Assembly (NCBI RefSeq): GCF_004025585.1
Contig: NZ_QTZO01000022.1
Span: 1-38,581 of the forward strand
Direction of reading: 5' to 3'
DNA: 38,581 nucleotides
DNA from: Pseudodesulfovibrio sp. S3
GTDB taxonomy: Bacteria > Desulfobacterota > Desulfovibrionia > Desulfovibrionales > Desulfovibrionaceae
This document shows, one piece after another, positions 29,383-38,468 of the stretch. The position numbers and the translations under genes were made by a program. Every line of letters starts with the position of its first letter. Positions within the stretch are counted from its first letter, which is position 1. The notes under the pieces are model-generated. The model searched no databases, had not been told where the DNA came from, and worked only from the letters and a program-made list of their open reading frames with translations.

Positions 29383-30588
29383 ATGGCCCTTTCCCGGCGT
29401 GCATTCCTCACGACACTGACCGGCTTGGGGCTGCTGGCACCGATCGTGTCCACGGCCTCTCCGGCCCTGCCCGAAGGGACATACGGCATTGTTGGCAACG
29501 TCTTCACAGGCAACGACACTCCAGCTCTGTGCAACCACGCTGTGCTTGTGTGCCGGGGCAGGATAGAAGCCGTGGTCCCGGCGGACACCGTCTCCGACCG
29601 CCCCTTGCTCAAACTTCGGGACGCGGCCGTCATGCCGGGTGTCGTCAACGCCCACTGCCACGGAATCCACACCGCATCCGACCGCCGGGAACGCTGGCTT
29701 GAAGCAGGAGTCACGGCCATAGGCGATGTCGGTTCCCCGCTGACGGCCATGACACAGTTGGCGCATTCGCCGACGGGAACCACAACGGCCGCCGCCCTGG
29801 CCGGCCCCATGCTCACACCGCCGGGCGGCTATCCATTGCCGGTCCACAGCCCGAAGTTCGCCCTGGAAATACCTTCCCCTGCAGCCGGAACCGATGCGGT
29901 CAAGAGGTTGGCGGATCAAGGCGCCACCCAGATTAAAATTTCCTTTGAACCGGGTGTCCTGCCGGACGCCTGGCCCAGGTTCGACCCGCGCACGGCTCAA
30001 GCCATATGCGACACGGCCCGAAGGCTCGGCCTCAATGTCCGCTGTCACGTGGAGGACCTTTCCGGCCTTGAGCCTGCACTGAACGCGGGCGTGGATACCG
30101 TGGAACATGTCCCCCACCGCTGGCACGACCAAGGGGCCATCCGCCCGGTGCTGACCTCGGGCCAGGAGCCGATTCCCCACTATTGTTCCCTACTCGAACG
30201 CATGGTCCGGGAACAAGTCATCCTCACGCCGACCCTGGATGTCTTTTCCCGCACGCCCTGGAACGGTCCGGCCCTGTTCGAGCCGGTCAGGGCCTTTCAC
30301 GCCCTGGGCGGCCGCATCGCCCTGGGCAACGATTATCCATACCGGCGCACGGATGCCGGGATGCCCATACGCGAAATGCGGCTGCTCGCCCAGGCGGGCC
30401 TTGACGGGGCCGCCGTGATCAGGGCGGCCACCAGCACCGGGGCGGCGGCCTGCGGATTCACGGACAGGGGCACGCTCTCGCCCGGCAGGATTGCGGATAT
30501 CCTGGTGGTGCAGGGAGATCCGGCCCTTGACCCAGGCATACTCCACACTCCCCTGCACGTGGTCAAGGACGGGGTGTTCATCTGTTAA
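29383..30588 (+). CDS. exported amidohydrolase, Tat-type signal
   Basis: This 401-residue protein has an N-terminal SRRAFLTTLTGLGLLAPIVSTASPA, a twin-arginine signal, so it is probably folded in the cytoplasm and exported. It is an amidohydrolase-superfamily barrel: HCHG after strand 1, Lys in TQIKISF, His in VRCHVED, His in VEHVPH, and Asp in LGNDYP, the full metal-binding set. The C-terminal composite domain (GTLSPGRIADILVVQGDP) is of imidazolonepropionase/dihydroorotase type. The substrate is unknown. It is co-transcribed with the EAL-HDOD gene, and convergent with the radical SAM gene at a 12-base gap. Confidence 0.88.
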   Translation: MALSRRAFLTTLTGLGLLAPIVSTASPALPEGTYGIVGNVFTGNDTPALCNHAVLVCRGRIEAVVPADTVSDRPLLKLRDAAVMPGVVNAHCHGIHTASDRRERWLEAGVTAIGDVGSPLTAMTQLAHSPTGTTTAAALAGPMLTPPGGYPLPVHSPKFALEIPSPAAGTDAVKRLADQGATQIKISFEPGVLPDAWPRFDPRTAQAICDTARRLGLNVRCHVEDLSGLEPALNAGVDTVEHVPHRWHDQGAIRPVLTSGQEPIPHYCSLLERMVREQVILTPTLDVFSRTPWNGPALFEPVRAFHALGGRIALGNDYPYRRTDAGMPIREMRLLAQAGLDGAAVIRAATSTGAAACGFTDRGTLSPGRIADILVVQGDPALDPGILHTPLHVVKDGVFIC

Positions 30589-30600
30589 TCCAAGCAGCGA

Positions 30601-31470
30601 TCAAAGACGTCTGGCCGACTCGGCCCTGAGCGGGATGTGGGCGGCCAAGGCCTGGTCGAGGGTGTCGAGGGCGGCCTGTTTGCCTGCGGGCAAACGGACC
30701 TTGAGCGGCAGATAGTTGGAGGCATGATCGGCCAGGAACAGGCCGCGCGTCAATGTTGTCCCGGCCAGCATCTCACGGATTTCGGCCAGAATGCCGCGCG
30801 CATCGGGCAATACGAATTCCCCGCGTTCCCAACGCGCATACAGCGGAGTACCCGGCACCGGCATCAGGCTGAGCGCACCTATCTGATCCGGGTCCATCAG
30901 ACTCAGGGCGCGGGCCGTCTCCCTGGCATGGATCGCGGACCGCTCCACCCCGCCCAGACCGTTTATGACCGTGACGTTGAGCTTGAAACCTGCGGCCCGG
31001 GCGCGTCTCCCCTGCTCCACGATAAACGCGACATCGCCATTCTTGCCCATGTCTTTCAGCACCACGTCGTCGCCGGACTCCAGCCCCATGTAGACGATCC
31101 CCAGACCCATCGCCTTCAAGGCGGCAAGCTCTGCGTCGGTCTTCCTGTTCAGGCTCTTGGCGTTGGCGTATGTGCCCACACGGGTCACCCACGGCAGGTG
31201 CTCGCGGATCAAGCCGAAAATATCGAGCAGATTTTTCTGCGGCAGGATCATGGCATCCCCGTCGCAGAGGAACACACGTCGCTGGTCGACACAGTGCCGG
31301 GCGGCGAACAGGATATCCCGGAGCACGGTTTCCCGATCCTTGACGGCAAAACGTTTCTCCCGATACGCACCACAAAAGGCGCACTTGCCGTGGGAGCATC
31401 CCAGGGTAACCTGAAGCAGAATACTCCCGGCCTCGCTCGGCGGCCGTATTATCATTCCCTGATAGTCCAA
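30601..31470 (-). CDS. radical SAM protein
   Basis: This 289-residue radical SAM barrel has its cluster motif GCSHGKCAFC near residue 25. The spacing is CX4CX2C, not the common CX3CX2C, as in one subgroup of HemN/Elp3-like radical SAM proteins. Later YMGLESGDD, VTVINGLGG and MPVPGTPLY fit this subgroup. No extra cluster or partner domain is seen, so the reaction is unknown. The start appears to be TTG 31470: GGAGGA lies five bases upstream, and an internal ATG at 31455 has no ribosome site. Confidence 0.87.
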   Translation of the reverse strand: MDYQGMIIRPPSEAGSILLQVTLGCSHGKCAFCGAYREKRFAVKDRETVLRDILFAARHCVDQRRVFLCDGDAMILPQKNLLDIFGLIREHLPWVTRVGTYANAKSLNRKTDAELAALKAMGLGIVYMGLESGDDVVLKDMGKNGDVAFIVEQGRRARAAGFKLNVTVINGLGGVERSAIHARETARALSLMDPDQIGALSLMPVPGTPLYARWERGEFVLPDARGILAEIREMLAGTTLTRGLFLADHASNYLPLKVRLPAGKQAALDTLDQALAAHIPLRAESARRL

Positions 31471-31575
31471 ACAGTCCTCCTTCAGACGGTCGGCTCACGA
31501 TAAGGAAACTCCTGGAAATGGCAACCCAGCCTCGCCTGCCCCATACAGATTATAACAGGTTGCCGGGGATTCACG

Positions 31576-31604
31576 TTGACCCAAACGAGATGATTTCCTA
31601 CAAC
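31576..31604 (+). promoter_or_regulatory. sigma-70-type promoter of the kinase-receiver pair
   Basis: TTGACC (31576-31581), an exact 17-base spacer and TACAAC (31599-31604), 39 bases before the kinase ATG at 31643. Confidence 0.6.
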
Positions 31605-31642
31605 TTACTTACCAGATAGCCCTGTTGCATCACCGGAGCATC

Positions 31643-34123
31643 ATGCCGATCAAAAAGAAACCCGCACGCCCTACCTCCTACGTTGCCTTGGATGAGACAT
31701 CGCAAGCGTTGCTGGACTCTTCGGTGGAGTCGGCCTTTGTCATGGATGTGAGCGGATACGTGCTGGCCGCCAACGATGCAGCTTCAAAACTGTTTGACCT
31801 CCAACCCGGCGAAACTCTCCAGCGGTCCAACATATACGAACTGCTGCCCAGTGAGGCGGCAGAATCACGCAGGGCCAAAGTCACTCAAGCCATCCAGGAA
31901 GTGCGCGCCGTGCGGTTCGAAGAGGAGATCGAAGGACGGTCCCTGGTGCACTCCATCGTCCCGGTCGCCAATCCATGGGGCGAAGTTGCCAGACTGGCCG
32001 TGCACACACTGGACCTGACCAAACTGCGGCGCACGGACGAAGACCTCAGGCGGGAGCAGCAACGACAGATATTCTTCATGGAATCCCTGCCCGGCATCGT
32101 TTACCATCTCTATTCCGATCAGACCATCCGCTACGCCAACAGGTATTTCCGCCGCTATTTCGGCAGTCCCAAGAACAAGCTGTGCAAAGAGACTCTCAAC
32201 TGTACCAACGGTTCATGCAGCAGTTGCCCACCCATGGAATCCATGAGCACCGACCGGGCCATGGAATGGGACTGGACCGATGCCCAGGGGCGCACCTTTC
32301 ACCTCCAATGCAGCCCGATGACCGACTCCAACGGCGAACGGATGATCATGGTGCTCGGCATCGACATCACGGCCAGACAGCGGGCCGAGGATGCCTTGAA
32401 AAAGGCTCACGACAAGTTGGAAGACAGGGTCAGGCAGCGCACCAAGGAACTCGAACGGGCCAACACCGAATTGACCAACAAATCCCAACGGCTGGTGACA
32501 GCCATGGAAAAGGCGGACGCAGCCACTCGCGCAAAATCGTCGTTTCTGGCCAACATGAGCCATGAAATCCGCACCCCGCTCAACGCGGTACTGGGCATGT
32601 CCGAACTGGCCTTGTCCATCAGCGACAAAGAACGAAAGGATCACTGCCTTGAAAGAGTCATCGAAGCGGGCAATTCCCTGCTTTCCGTCATCAATGACAT
32701 CCTCGACTTTTCCAAGATCGAAGCGCACAAACTGACCCTTGAGAACATCGACTTCGATTTGCGCCAGACCTTGGCCACAGCTCTGGACCTGCATGCGCTT
32801 GCCGCCCTCGACAGGGACTTGTACCTGACTTCCGGCGTAGACGACACTTTACCGCAAGCACTGGTGGGCGATCCTTCGCGTCTACGGCAGATCTTTATCA
32901 ATCTTGTTGGGAACGCGATCAAATTCACCGAAACCGGCGGCATTCACGTGACCGCCTCTCAGATTTCGCCTCCTGCCGACCTCAAGCACGGCGATCCCGT
33001 CACGGTGGAGTTTTCGATCACCGACACCGGCGTGGGTATCCCCAAAGACAAACAGCAGGACATCTTTCGGTCCTTTCTCCAGGCCGACGATTCAGTCACC
33101 AGAAAATACGGCGGGACCGGGCTGGGCCTGGCCATCTGCAAATCGTTGGTGGAGCTCATGGGCGGAAAACTCAAACTGGAAAGCAAAGAAGGTCAAGGCA
33201 GTACCTTTTCCTTTGCCATAGACCTCAAGGTCGGCGACCCGACAAACATAAACAGGGACATGGAAGAATCCGTCGAGGCGAAGATACAGGATCTGCCCAA
33301 CCTCAAGGTGCTGCTCGCAGACGACAACCCCCTGAACCGCAAACTGGCCACAGCCCTGCTGGACGAAAGAGGCCACACAGTGCTGGCCGTGAACAATGGC
33401 ATGGAGGCCCTGAACGCCCTCAAGGAGCAATCATTCGACATCGTGCTCATGGACATACAGATGCCGATCATGGACGGCGTCTCGGCAACTCGCGCCATCC
33501 GCGATCCCAACTCTGGCGCCCTCGACCCGACCGTGCCCATTGTGGCCTTGACCGCATACGCCCTCAAGGGAGATCGGGAACGGTTCCTGAAGGCCGGGAT
33601 GAACGATTACATCTCCAAACCCATCAGTATACAGGACTTTTACAGCGCCATTGCCAGGACCACCGGAGTACTCCCCGCCGGAAGCCCTGCATTGGCCGAA
33701 GCAGCCGCTTCTCCCCCCCGCAGCAACAAGCCCTATGACCGGGAAACAGCCCTGGACATGCTCGGAGGCCAAAAACGACTGCTTGCACGCATGGACGAAA
33801 TGTTTTTGCAGGAGGTGCCCCTGGAATTGAAGGAATTGGTCGACGCCCACGACCAGAGGGACTGGGACAATGCAAAACGACTGGCCCACTCGATAAAAGG
33901 GTCGGCCAGGACCGTCGGTGCGCAACGGTTGGGCACCGTCGCAGAGCAGATGGAATACATATACAAACAAAAGGACACCTCCTCGGCAAAGAAAGGTCTT
34001 AAAACCCTTGAGTCCGAAGTACAGTCCACGCTAAAATACATAGTCGGCCTTTTGGGAAACCAACGAAAGCCCTCTCCCGAAAGCGTAAAGGAGCGCAATG
34101 ATGAAAACCATTCTGGTAGTTGA
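31643..34123 (+). CDS. hybrid sensor histidine kinase (PAS-HK-REC-Hpt)
   Basis: This 826-residue, apparently cytoplasmic multidomain kinase has two PAS-like sensor domains in residues about 25-260, the second with Cys pairs (CTNGSCSSCPP). A coiled-coil linker follows, then the HisKA domain with phospho-acceptor His 307 in SHEIRTP. Next is an ATPase domain with N, G1 (DTGVGIP) and G2 (GGTGLGLAI) boxes, a receiver domain with Asp 604 in LMDIQMP, and a C-terminal Hpt domain with His 749 in LAHSIKGSARTVGA. GGAG lies five bases before ATG 31643; a TTG is open upstream at 31625. The stop overlaps the receiver gene by 26 bases. Confidence 0.93.
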   Translation: MPIKKKPARPTSYVALDETSQALLDSSVESAFVMDVSGYVLAANDAASKLFDLQPGETLQRSNIYELLPSEAAESRRAKVTQAIQEVRAVRFEEEIEGRSLVHSIVPVANPWGEVARLAVHTLDLTKLRRTDEDLRREQQRQIFFMESLPGIVYHLYSDQTIRYANRYFRRYFGSPKNKLCKETLNCTNGSCSSCPPMESMSTDRAMEWDWTDAQGRTFHLQCSPMTDSNGERMIMVLGIDITARQRAEDALKKAHDKLEDRVRQRTKELERANTELTNKSQRLVTAMEKADAATRAKSSFLANMSHEIRTPLNAVLGMSELALSISDKERKDHCLERVIEAGNSLLSVINDILDFSKIEAHKLTLENIDFDLRQTLATALDLHALAALDRDLYLTSGVDDTLPQALVGDPSRLRQIFINLVGNAIKFTETGGIHVTASQISPPADLKHGDPVTVEFSITDTGVGIPKDKQQDIFRSFLQADDSVTRKYGGTGLGLAICKSLVELMGGKLKLESKEGQGSTFSFAIDLKVGDPTNINRDMEESVEAKIQDLPNLKVLLADDNPLNRKLATALLDERGHTVLAVNNGMEALNALKEQSFDIVLMDIQMPIMDGVSATRAIRDPNSGALDPTVPIVALTAYALKGDRERFLKAGMNDYISKPISIQDFYSAIARTTGVLPAGSPALAEAAASPPRSNKPYDRETALDMLGGQKRLLARMDEMFLQEVPLELKELVDAHDQRDWDNAKRLAHSIKGSARTVGAQRLGTVAEQMEYIYKQKDTSSAKKGLKTLESEVQSTLKYIVGLLGNQRKPSPESVKERNDENHSGS

Positions 34124-34469
34124 CGATGCCCCCATGATCAGGGAACTGCTCAAATCCGTGCTTGAAGCCGAGGGCTACTCCGTGATCGAGGCCGCAGACG
34201 GAGAGGAGGCCATCCATCTCTGCAGGGAAAACAATGTGGACTTGTCCATCATTGATATTTTCCTGCCGAAGAAAGGCGGTCTCCAGGTTATGGGTGAACT
34301 GATCAAGGAAGACAGCACCCACAAATTCATCGCCATTTCCGGCGGTGAAGCATTCAACCCCGAAGCCATCGTGGAGCTGGCCAAGGTCTACGACGTGGTG
34401 GACACCTTCACCAAGCCCATCGACACCCGAAAACTGGTGGACGTCGTCAAAAAAGCCCTACAGGACTGA
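34098..34469 (+). CDS. stand-alone receiver (CheY-like) response regulator
   Basis: This 123-residue protein is a single receiver domain: DD near residue 10 (LVVDDAP), phospho-acceptor Asp in LSIIDIFLPKKGG, Ser/Thr in AISGGE and Lys in TFTKPID. It has no output domain, so it works by protein contact or as a phosphate relay. It overlaps the kinase end by 26 bases, with AGGAG inside the kinase's last codons, so the two should be produced together. The start could be ATG 34098 or 34101. The natural partner is the Hpt of the upstream kinase. Confidence 0.92.
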   Translation: MMKTILVVDDAPMIRELLKSVLEAEGYSVIEAADGEEAIHLCRENNVDLSIIDIFLPKKGGLQVMGELIKEDSTHKFIAISGGEAFNPEAIVELAKVYDVVDTFTKPIDTRKLVDVVKKALQD

Positions 34470-34484
34470 CCTGTCCCGCAACAA

Positions 34485-34538
34485 AAAACGAGGTCGTCCG
34501 GCTGTAAACACATCCGGACGACCTCGTTTTTCTTTTTT
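34485..34538. terminator. bidirectional terminator
   Basis: A perfect 17-base stem, AAAACGAGGTCGTCCGG (34485-34501) against CCGGACGACCTCGTTTT (34514-34530), has a T-run on the right and an A-run on the left. It separates the kinase-receiver pair from the convergent CBS gene. Confidence 0.95.
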
Positions 34539-34547
34539 TCGGGGATT

Positions 34548-35222
34548 TCAGACCATATCCACGGTCACGCCTTCGATCACGTAGAACAAAATTTCGTATT
34601 TACTGTGTAAGGACTCGACCACATCCTCCACTCCCCTGTCGCCCATATCCGCTATGGATACATAGACATTGCGCGAACCGGCATGGCCGGGATCGACAGC
34701 CGTGAACACACTGGTAAAGACAACGTCCAGATCCTTCATTTCACAGAGGAGATCAGGCAGGAACCCCTGCCGGTCGTCCATGCGTATGCAGAACTGAGCC
34801 CCCTGGGCAAAACCGGAGGTGGCGCACAGGAAACGGAGCACGTCAGCCTGGGTGATGATGCCGATCATCTTGCCGCCGTCCACCACCGGCAGGCCGCCAA
34901 CCTTGTGTTTGACGATAATCTCGGCCACTCCGGCCATGGCCGCATCCGAAGTCACGGAAATGGGGTCCTGGGTCATGATGTCCCCGGCAGTCAGGGTGTA
35001 AAGACCGCCGCCCCGTTCCATCGCAAGGTCGCCTGGAATGAACTTGGAAGGCATGGCGTCACGGATATCCCGATCGGACACGATGCCCACCAGGGTACCC
35101 CGGCTGTCGATGACCGGAAACTGCCTGATATTCTTCTCTCTCAATATCTCGGCCGCATCCAATACCGACGAATTGACACCAAGGGAAATGACATTGACTG
35201 TCATCCAATCTCTGACCAGCAT
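34548..35222 (-). CDS. CBS-domain-pair protein with C-terminal ACT-like domain, paralogue of 15963
   Basis: This 224-residue protein has the same length and layout as the gene at 15963: two CBS domains (WMTVNVISLGVNSS / FPVIDSRGTLVGIVSDRDI and IMTQDPISVTSDAA / LPVVDGGKMIGIITQADVL), then an ACT-like tail (QFCIRMDDRQGFLPDLLCEMKDLD). It probably binds adenine nucleotides in the cytoplasm. AGGAGG lies six bases before the ATG. It lies 82 bases after the large hybrid kinase on the same strand and might be co-transcribed with it. Confidence 0.88.
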   Translation of the reverse strand: MLVRDWMTVNVISLGVNSSVLDAAEILREKNIRQFPVIDSRGTLVGIVSDRDIRDAMPSKFIPGDLAMERGGGLYTLTAGDIMTQDPISVTSDAAMAGVAEIIVKHKVGGLPVVDGGKMIGIITQADVLRFLCATSGFAQGAQFCIRMDDRQGFLPDLLCEMKDLDVVFTSVFTAVDPGHAGSRNVYVSIADMGDRGVEDVVESLHSKYEILFYVIEGVTVDMV

Positions 35223-35304
35223 CCTCCACCTCCTGCTCCTGCGGCTTCCGAAATGGAACCGGTCAGCAAACTTACTCGTTCAGGTCTGAAAAGGCAACGG
35301 GATG

Positions 35305-38187
35305 TCACAATTCGTTCGCTGCGACCTCCACGGCCCCGACCAAGGCTATGAAGCGTGGCCTGAGCTTTTTCACCCCGGCCACGACCACCTCCATTTCACC
35401 GGAGTAGCATTTCTTTTCCAACACCCTGGACAGGCGTACCACCTCCATGGCCAGGACATGACTGGATATATTGGTGATGGAATGCAGAGCCTCCCCCACA
35501 CTTTTGAGATCCCCGGCCGCAAGGCCATTGTCCAGGTCATCCAGCTTTTGCCGGGCTTCAAGCAGAAAGAGATCAAGGATGTCCTTGAACAATTCCATAT
35601 TCCCGGAAAAACGTTGGGTCAGGGCTTCCATATCCAATTTCACGGGTTTCGATTCCGGGATTGCCTGCCGTGGCAGCGGAGGGGCTGCAGCCGCCTTCCG
35701 GACAGCGCCCCTGGAGGCTTTGCTCCTGCCCGCCATGCTACGGACGATCGCTTCGGACAGCTTATGCATGTCCACCGGTTTGCTGACATAGTCGTCCATG
35801 CCGCTGTCCAGCATCCGCTCCCGATCCCCCATCATTGCATAGGCCGTCAGGGCGATGACCGGCAGGCTCCGGTCATAGAGTCTGCCGTCGGATTCACGGA
35901 TGGCCCTGGTCGCCTCAATACCGCTCATTTCCGGCATCTGAACGTCCATGAGCACAAGATCGATCTCCCGCCCCCTGGCCTCAAGAATGCTCAAGACCTC
36001 AAGCCCATTCTCCGCCGTGACGATGGTATGACCGAACATGGTCAGGAAATGTTTCAGGTATTTCCGGTTCATCGGGTTGTCGTCGGCCAGCAGGATGTTC
36101 AGGTGGAGCGTCTCGGGCGCCTGCGGCTTCAGAACATCCTCGGCCACAGCCTCCTGATTCTCCACAGCCCGGAACCAGGCGGTGAAAAAAAACGTACTGC
36201 CCTGGCCGACGGTGCTCTCAAGACCGATCTCCCCCCCCATCATGTTGACCAGTTGCCGGGATATGGTCAGGCCCAGGCCGGTTCCCTGATGTTTCTTGCG
36301 CAGGGAACTGTCCGCCTGGGTAAAACTGTCGAAAACGGCACCAAGCTTCTCTTCGGGAATGCCCACGCCGGTATCGCGCACCTTGAACAGTAAACAAATG
36401 CGATCCTTTTCCCGTTTGGACACCTCCACGGTCAACTCCACCAATCCGCGTTCGGTGAACTTGAGGGCGTTGCCGATAAGGTTCCACAAGACCTGCCCCA
36501 ATCTGTCCGGGTCGCCGTTGAGCCGGGCGGGCACGTCGTCGGCAACCCTGTACTGAAAAACCAGGTTGTTCAGTTCGGCTTGCGGCCCGAAGGAACGGAC
36601 ACTGGTGGCCAGGGAGGAGCGGAACGTGAAATCCTCGGGCTTGAGCTCCATCTTGCCCGCTTCGATCTTGGATATGTCGAGGATGTCGTTGACGATATGC
36701 AACAGGGATTTCGCAGCATCCCGGATCATATCCATATGCTCGCGCTGCTCGCTCGTAAGCCCGGTGGTGATCATCATTTCAGCCATGCCCAGAACGCCGC
36801 TGATGGGCGTCCGAATCTCATGGCTCATATTGGCCAGGAACATGGACTTCGCCATGTTCGCCTCCAACGCCAGGGACGACGCCTCCTCTGCGGACCGGTT
36901 GGCTGCGATCAACTTGTCGCTCATGAGGCCGTAATGGATGGCTGAACCGAAAAGATTGGCGGCCAACGTCATCGACTCTATCTCCACGGGCAGCCAGTCC
37001 CTTTCCTGACGGTGTTCCGAAAGTCCGAGCAGCCCCCACCAGATATTGCCTGCAAAAACCGGCACGATCATGACTGATTTGGCCCCGGTGCTATCGAAAA
37101 ATGCCCGTTCTACCTTGCGAAAATGCCTGACGTGACCGGCAACGATCTTTTGCCTGAGCATGGCGGCCCGCCAGGAATCATATTGGAGAAAGAAATCCCG
37201 CCCCTGGAGTTCAGGCCGATTTTTGAGAGGAGCAACCCCCTCGCCTACCCACTCGTGGACCATGGACAGGGTTTCTTCACTGGCTCGTTGGCCGTCTTTC
37301 CGGAAAAGAAAAATCCTGGAGACATCCACGACTTTGCCCATATTATCCAAAGCATCGGCGATGCCTTTGTCCCAATCCGCCGTGCGCAGGAAACGGCTTA
37401 CAAAATTTGCCAGGACCTGCAAAATGGCGTCCCGGCGAAACAGGAGTTCCTCGAATTCCTTTTGCAGGGACACGTCACGGGCCATGCCGTATGCCCGGAT
37501 CACCTTGCCCCCGGAATCCAGTTCCACCTCCCGCTTGACATGCAAATGGCGAACCTTGCCGTCGCCACGCACCCGATACTCGAAATCCAGGGGCCACCCC
37601 CGTTCAAAGGTGGCCTCATTGGCACGGTCGAATATCTCCAGATCATCCTGGTAAACGCATTGCCGCAGGCCTGAAAAACCGCTGTCCAGCGAGCACCCTT
37701 CCTTTTCCAATATCCGCAGAAGCCCCTGCGACCAGTGGACCTTGCCGTCCGCACCCATCTCCCAACTGCCAAAGGCGTCACTGATTTCCATCCACTCCAG
37801 AGTAGCCCTTTCCCGCGACAACTGCTGCTCAAGCACCATTTGGCTTTGCAGGTGTCGAAGGCTGCTGGCAAGACAGCCCGTCACATCATCGCCAAAACTG
37901 AAGCAGTCGAATGCGCCGGATTCCAGAGCCTGCGCCTCGCCCCCCTCATCCTGAAGCAGGACGATCACCCGCCGCTGATATTCCTCACGAATGCGGCTGA
38001 TGGTGCGGGGCCAGGTAGTGTCTCCGGCATCAGGGGCAAGCAGGACCAGCTCTGCATCGTCCCTTTCCAGGCGGCGGACCCCGCGGGAAACCGTTGCACA
38101 CTGAACCAAGGCACAGTCGTGGTCTTTAAAATGAGCGCTGACCGATTGCGTATCAACATCTTTTCCGGCCAGGATCAATACCTTCAC
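35305..38187 (-). CDS. large hybrid histidine kinase (REC-like-PAS-GAF-HK-REC-Hpt)
   Basis: This 960-residue protein has an N-terminal receiver-like region (about 1-110) lacking the usual acidic pocket (MKVLILAGKDVDT), a PAS domain (about 130-240), a GAF-like domain (about 260-400), and a kinase core with His 456 in SHEIRTP. The ATPase boxes are DTGVGIP and GTGLGL. A receiver follows with Asp 748 in LMDVQMP, and a C-terminal Hpt-like domain with His 902. The Hpt motif reads LHSITNISSHVLA: His is kept, but the Lys and Gly of the usual HSLKG are Thr and Asn. The start is GTG 38187, with GGAGG five bases upstream. The first gene of a minus-strand set with the CBS gene. Confidence 0.92.
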   Translation of the reverse strand: MKVLILAGKDVDTQSVSAHFKDHDCALVQCATVSRGVRRLERDDAELVLLAPDAGDTTWPRTISRIREEYQRRVIVLLQDEGGEAQALESGAFDCFSFGDDVTGCLASSLRHLQSQMVLEQQLSRERATLEWMEISDAFGSWEMGADGKVHWSQGLLRILEKEGCSLDSGFSGLRQCVYQDDLEIFDRANEATFERGWPLDFEYRVRGDGKVRHLHVKREVELDSGGKVIRAYGMARDVSLQKEFEELLFRRDAILQVLANFVSRFLRTADWDKGIADALDNMGKVVDVSRIFLFRKDGQRASEETLSMVHEWVGEGVAPLKNRPELQGRDFFLQYDSWRAAMLRQKIVAGHVRHFRKVERAFFDSTGAKSVMIVPVFAGNIWWGLLGLSEHRQERDWLPVEIESMTLAANLFGSAIHYGLMSDKLIAANRSAEEASSLALEANMAKSMFLANMSHEIRTPISGVLGMAEMMITTGLTSEQREHMDMIRDAAKSLLHIVNDILDISKIEAGKMELKPEDFTFRSSLATSVRSFGPQAELNNLVFQYRVADDVPARLNGDPDRLGQVLWNLIGNALKFTERGLVELTVEVSKREKDRICLLFKVRDTGVGIPEEKLGAVFDSFTQADSSLRKKHQGTGLGLTISRQLVNMMGGEIGLESTVGQGSTFFFTAWFRAVENQEAVAEDVLKPQAPETLHLNILLADDNPMNRKYLKHFLTMFGHTIVTAENGLEVLSILEARGREIDLVLMDVQMPEMSGIEATRAIRESDGRLYDRSLPVIALTAYAMMGDRERMLDSGMDDYVSKPVDMHKLSEAIVRSMAGRSKASRGAVRKAAAAPPLPRQAIPESKPVKLDMEALTQRFSGNMELFKDILDLFLLEARQKLDDLDNGLAAGDLKSVGEALHSITNISSHVLAMEVVRLSRVLEKKCYSGEMEVVVAGVKKLRPRFIALVGAVEVAANEL

Positions 38188-38383
38188 ACTCGCCTCCGAA
38201 ATCTCTAATTTAGTTCAATATGCACTTTCCAGGACCATCAATTCTGCATACCCACAACCAACTAACAGGACAAGCCTTATAATAAATATATCATTCACTC
38301 ACTTCATTCTTTCAACTGCCCGCTTCTCCTCATTGCCGACTGCAACTGTCTGAAAAACCAGCCCTTCCAAAAGGATATCCCCC

Positions 38384-38412
38384 TTGCTTTCTCGCCTGTC
38401 GGGGTTTACAGA
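38384..38412 (+). promoter_or_regulatory. sigma-70-type promoter of tolQ
   Basis: TTGCTT (38384-38389), a 17-base spacer and TACAGA (38407-38412), about 57 bases before the tolQ ATG. The rest of the 38188-38468 gap shows no gene. Confidence 0.5.
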
Positions 38413-38468
38413 CAGAGCAGCGCTCAAAAAACCCGCAGAATCGACCGCAAACGCGCATAGGTGCAACC

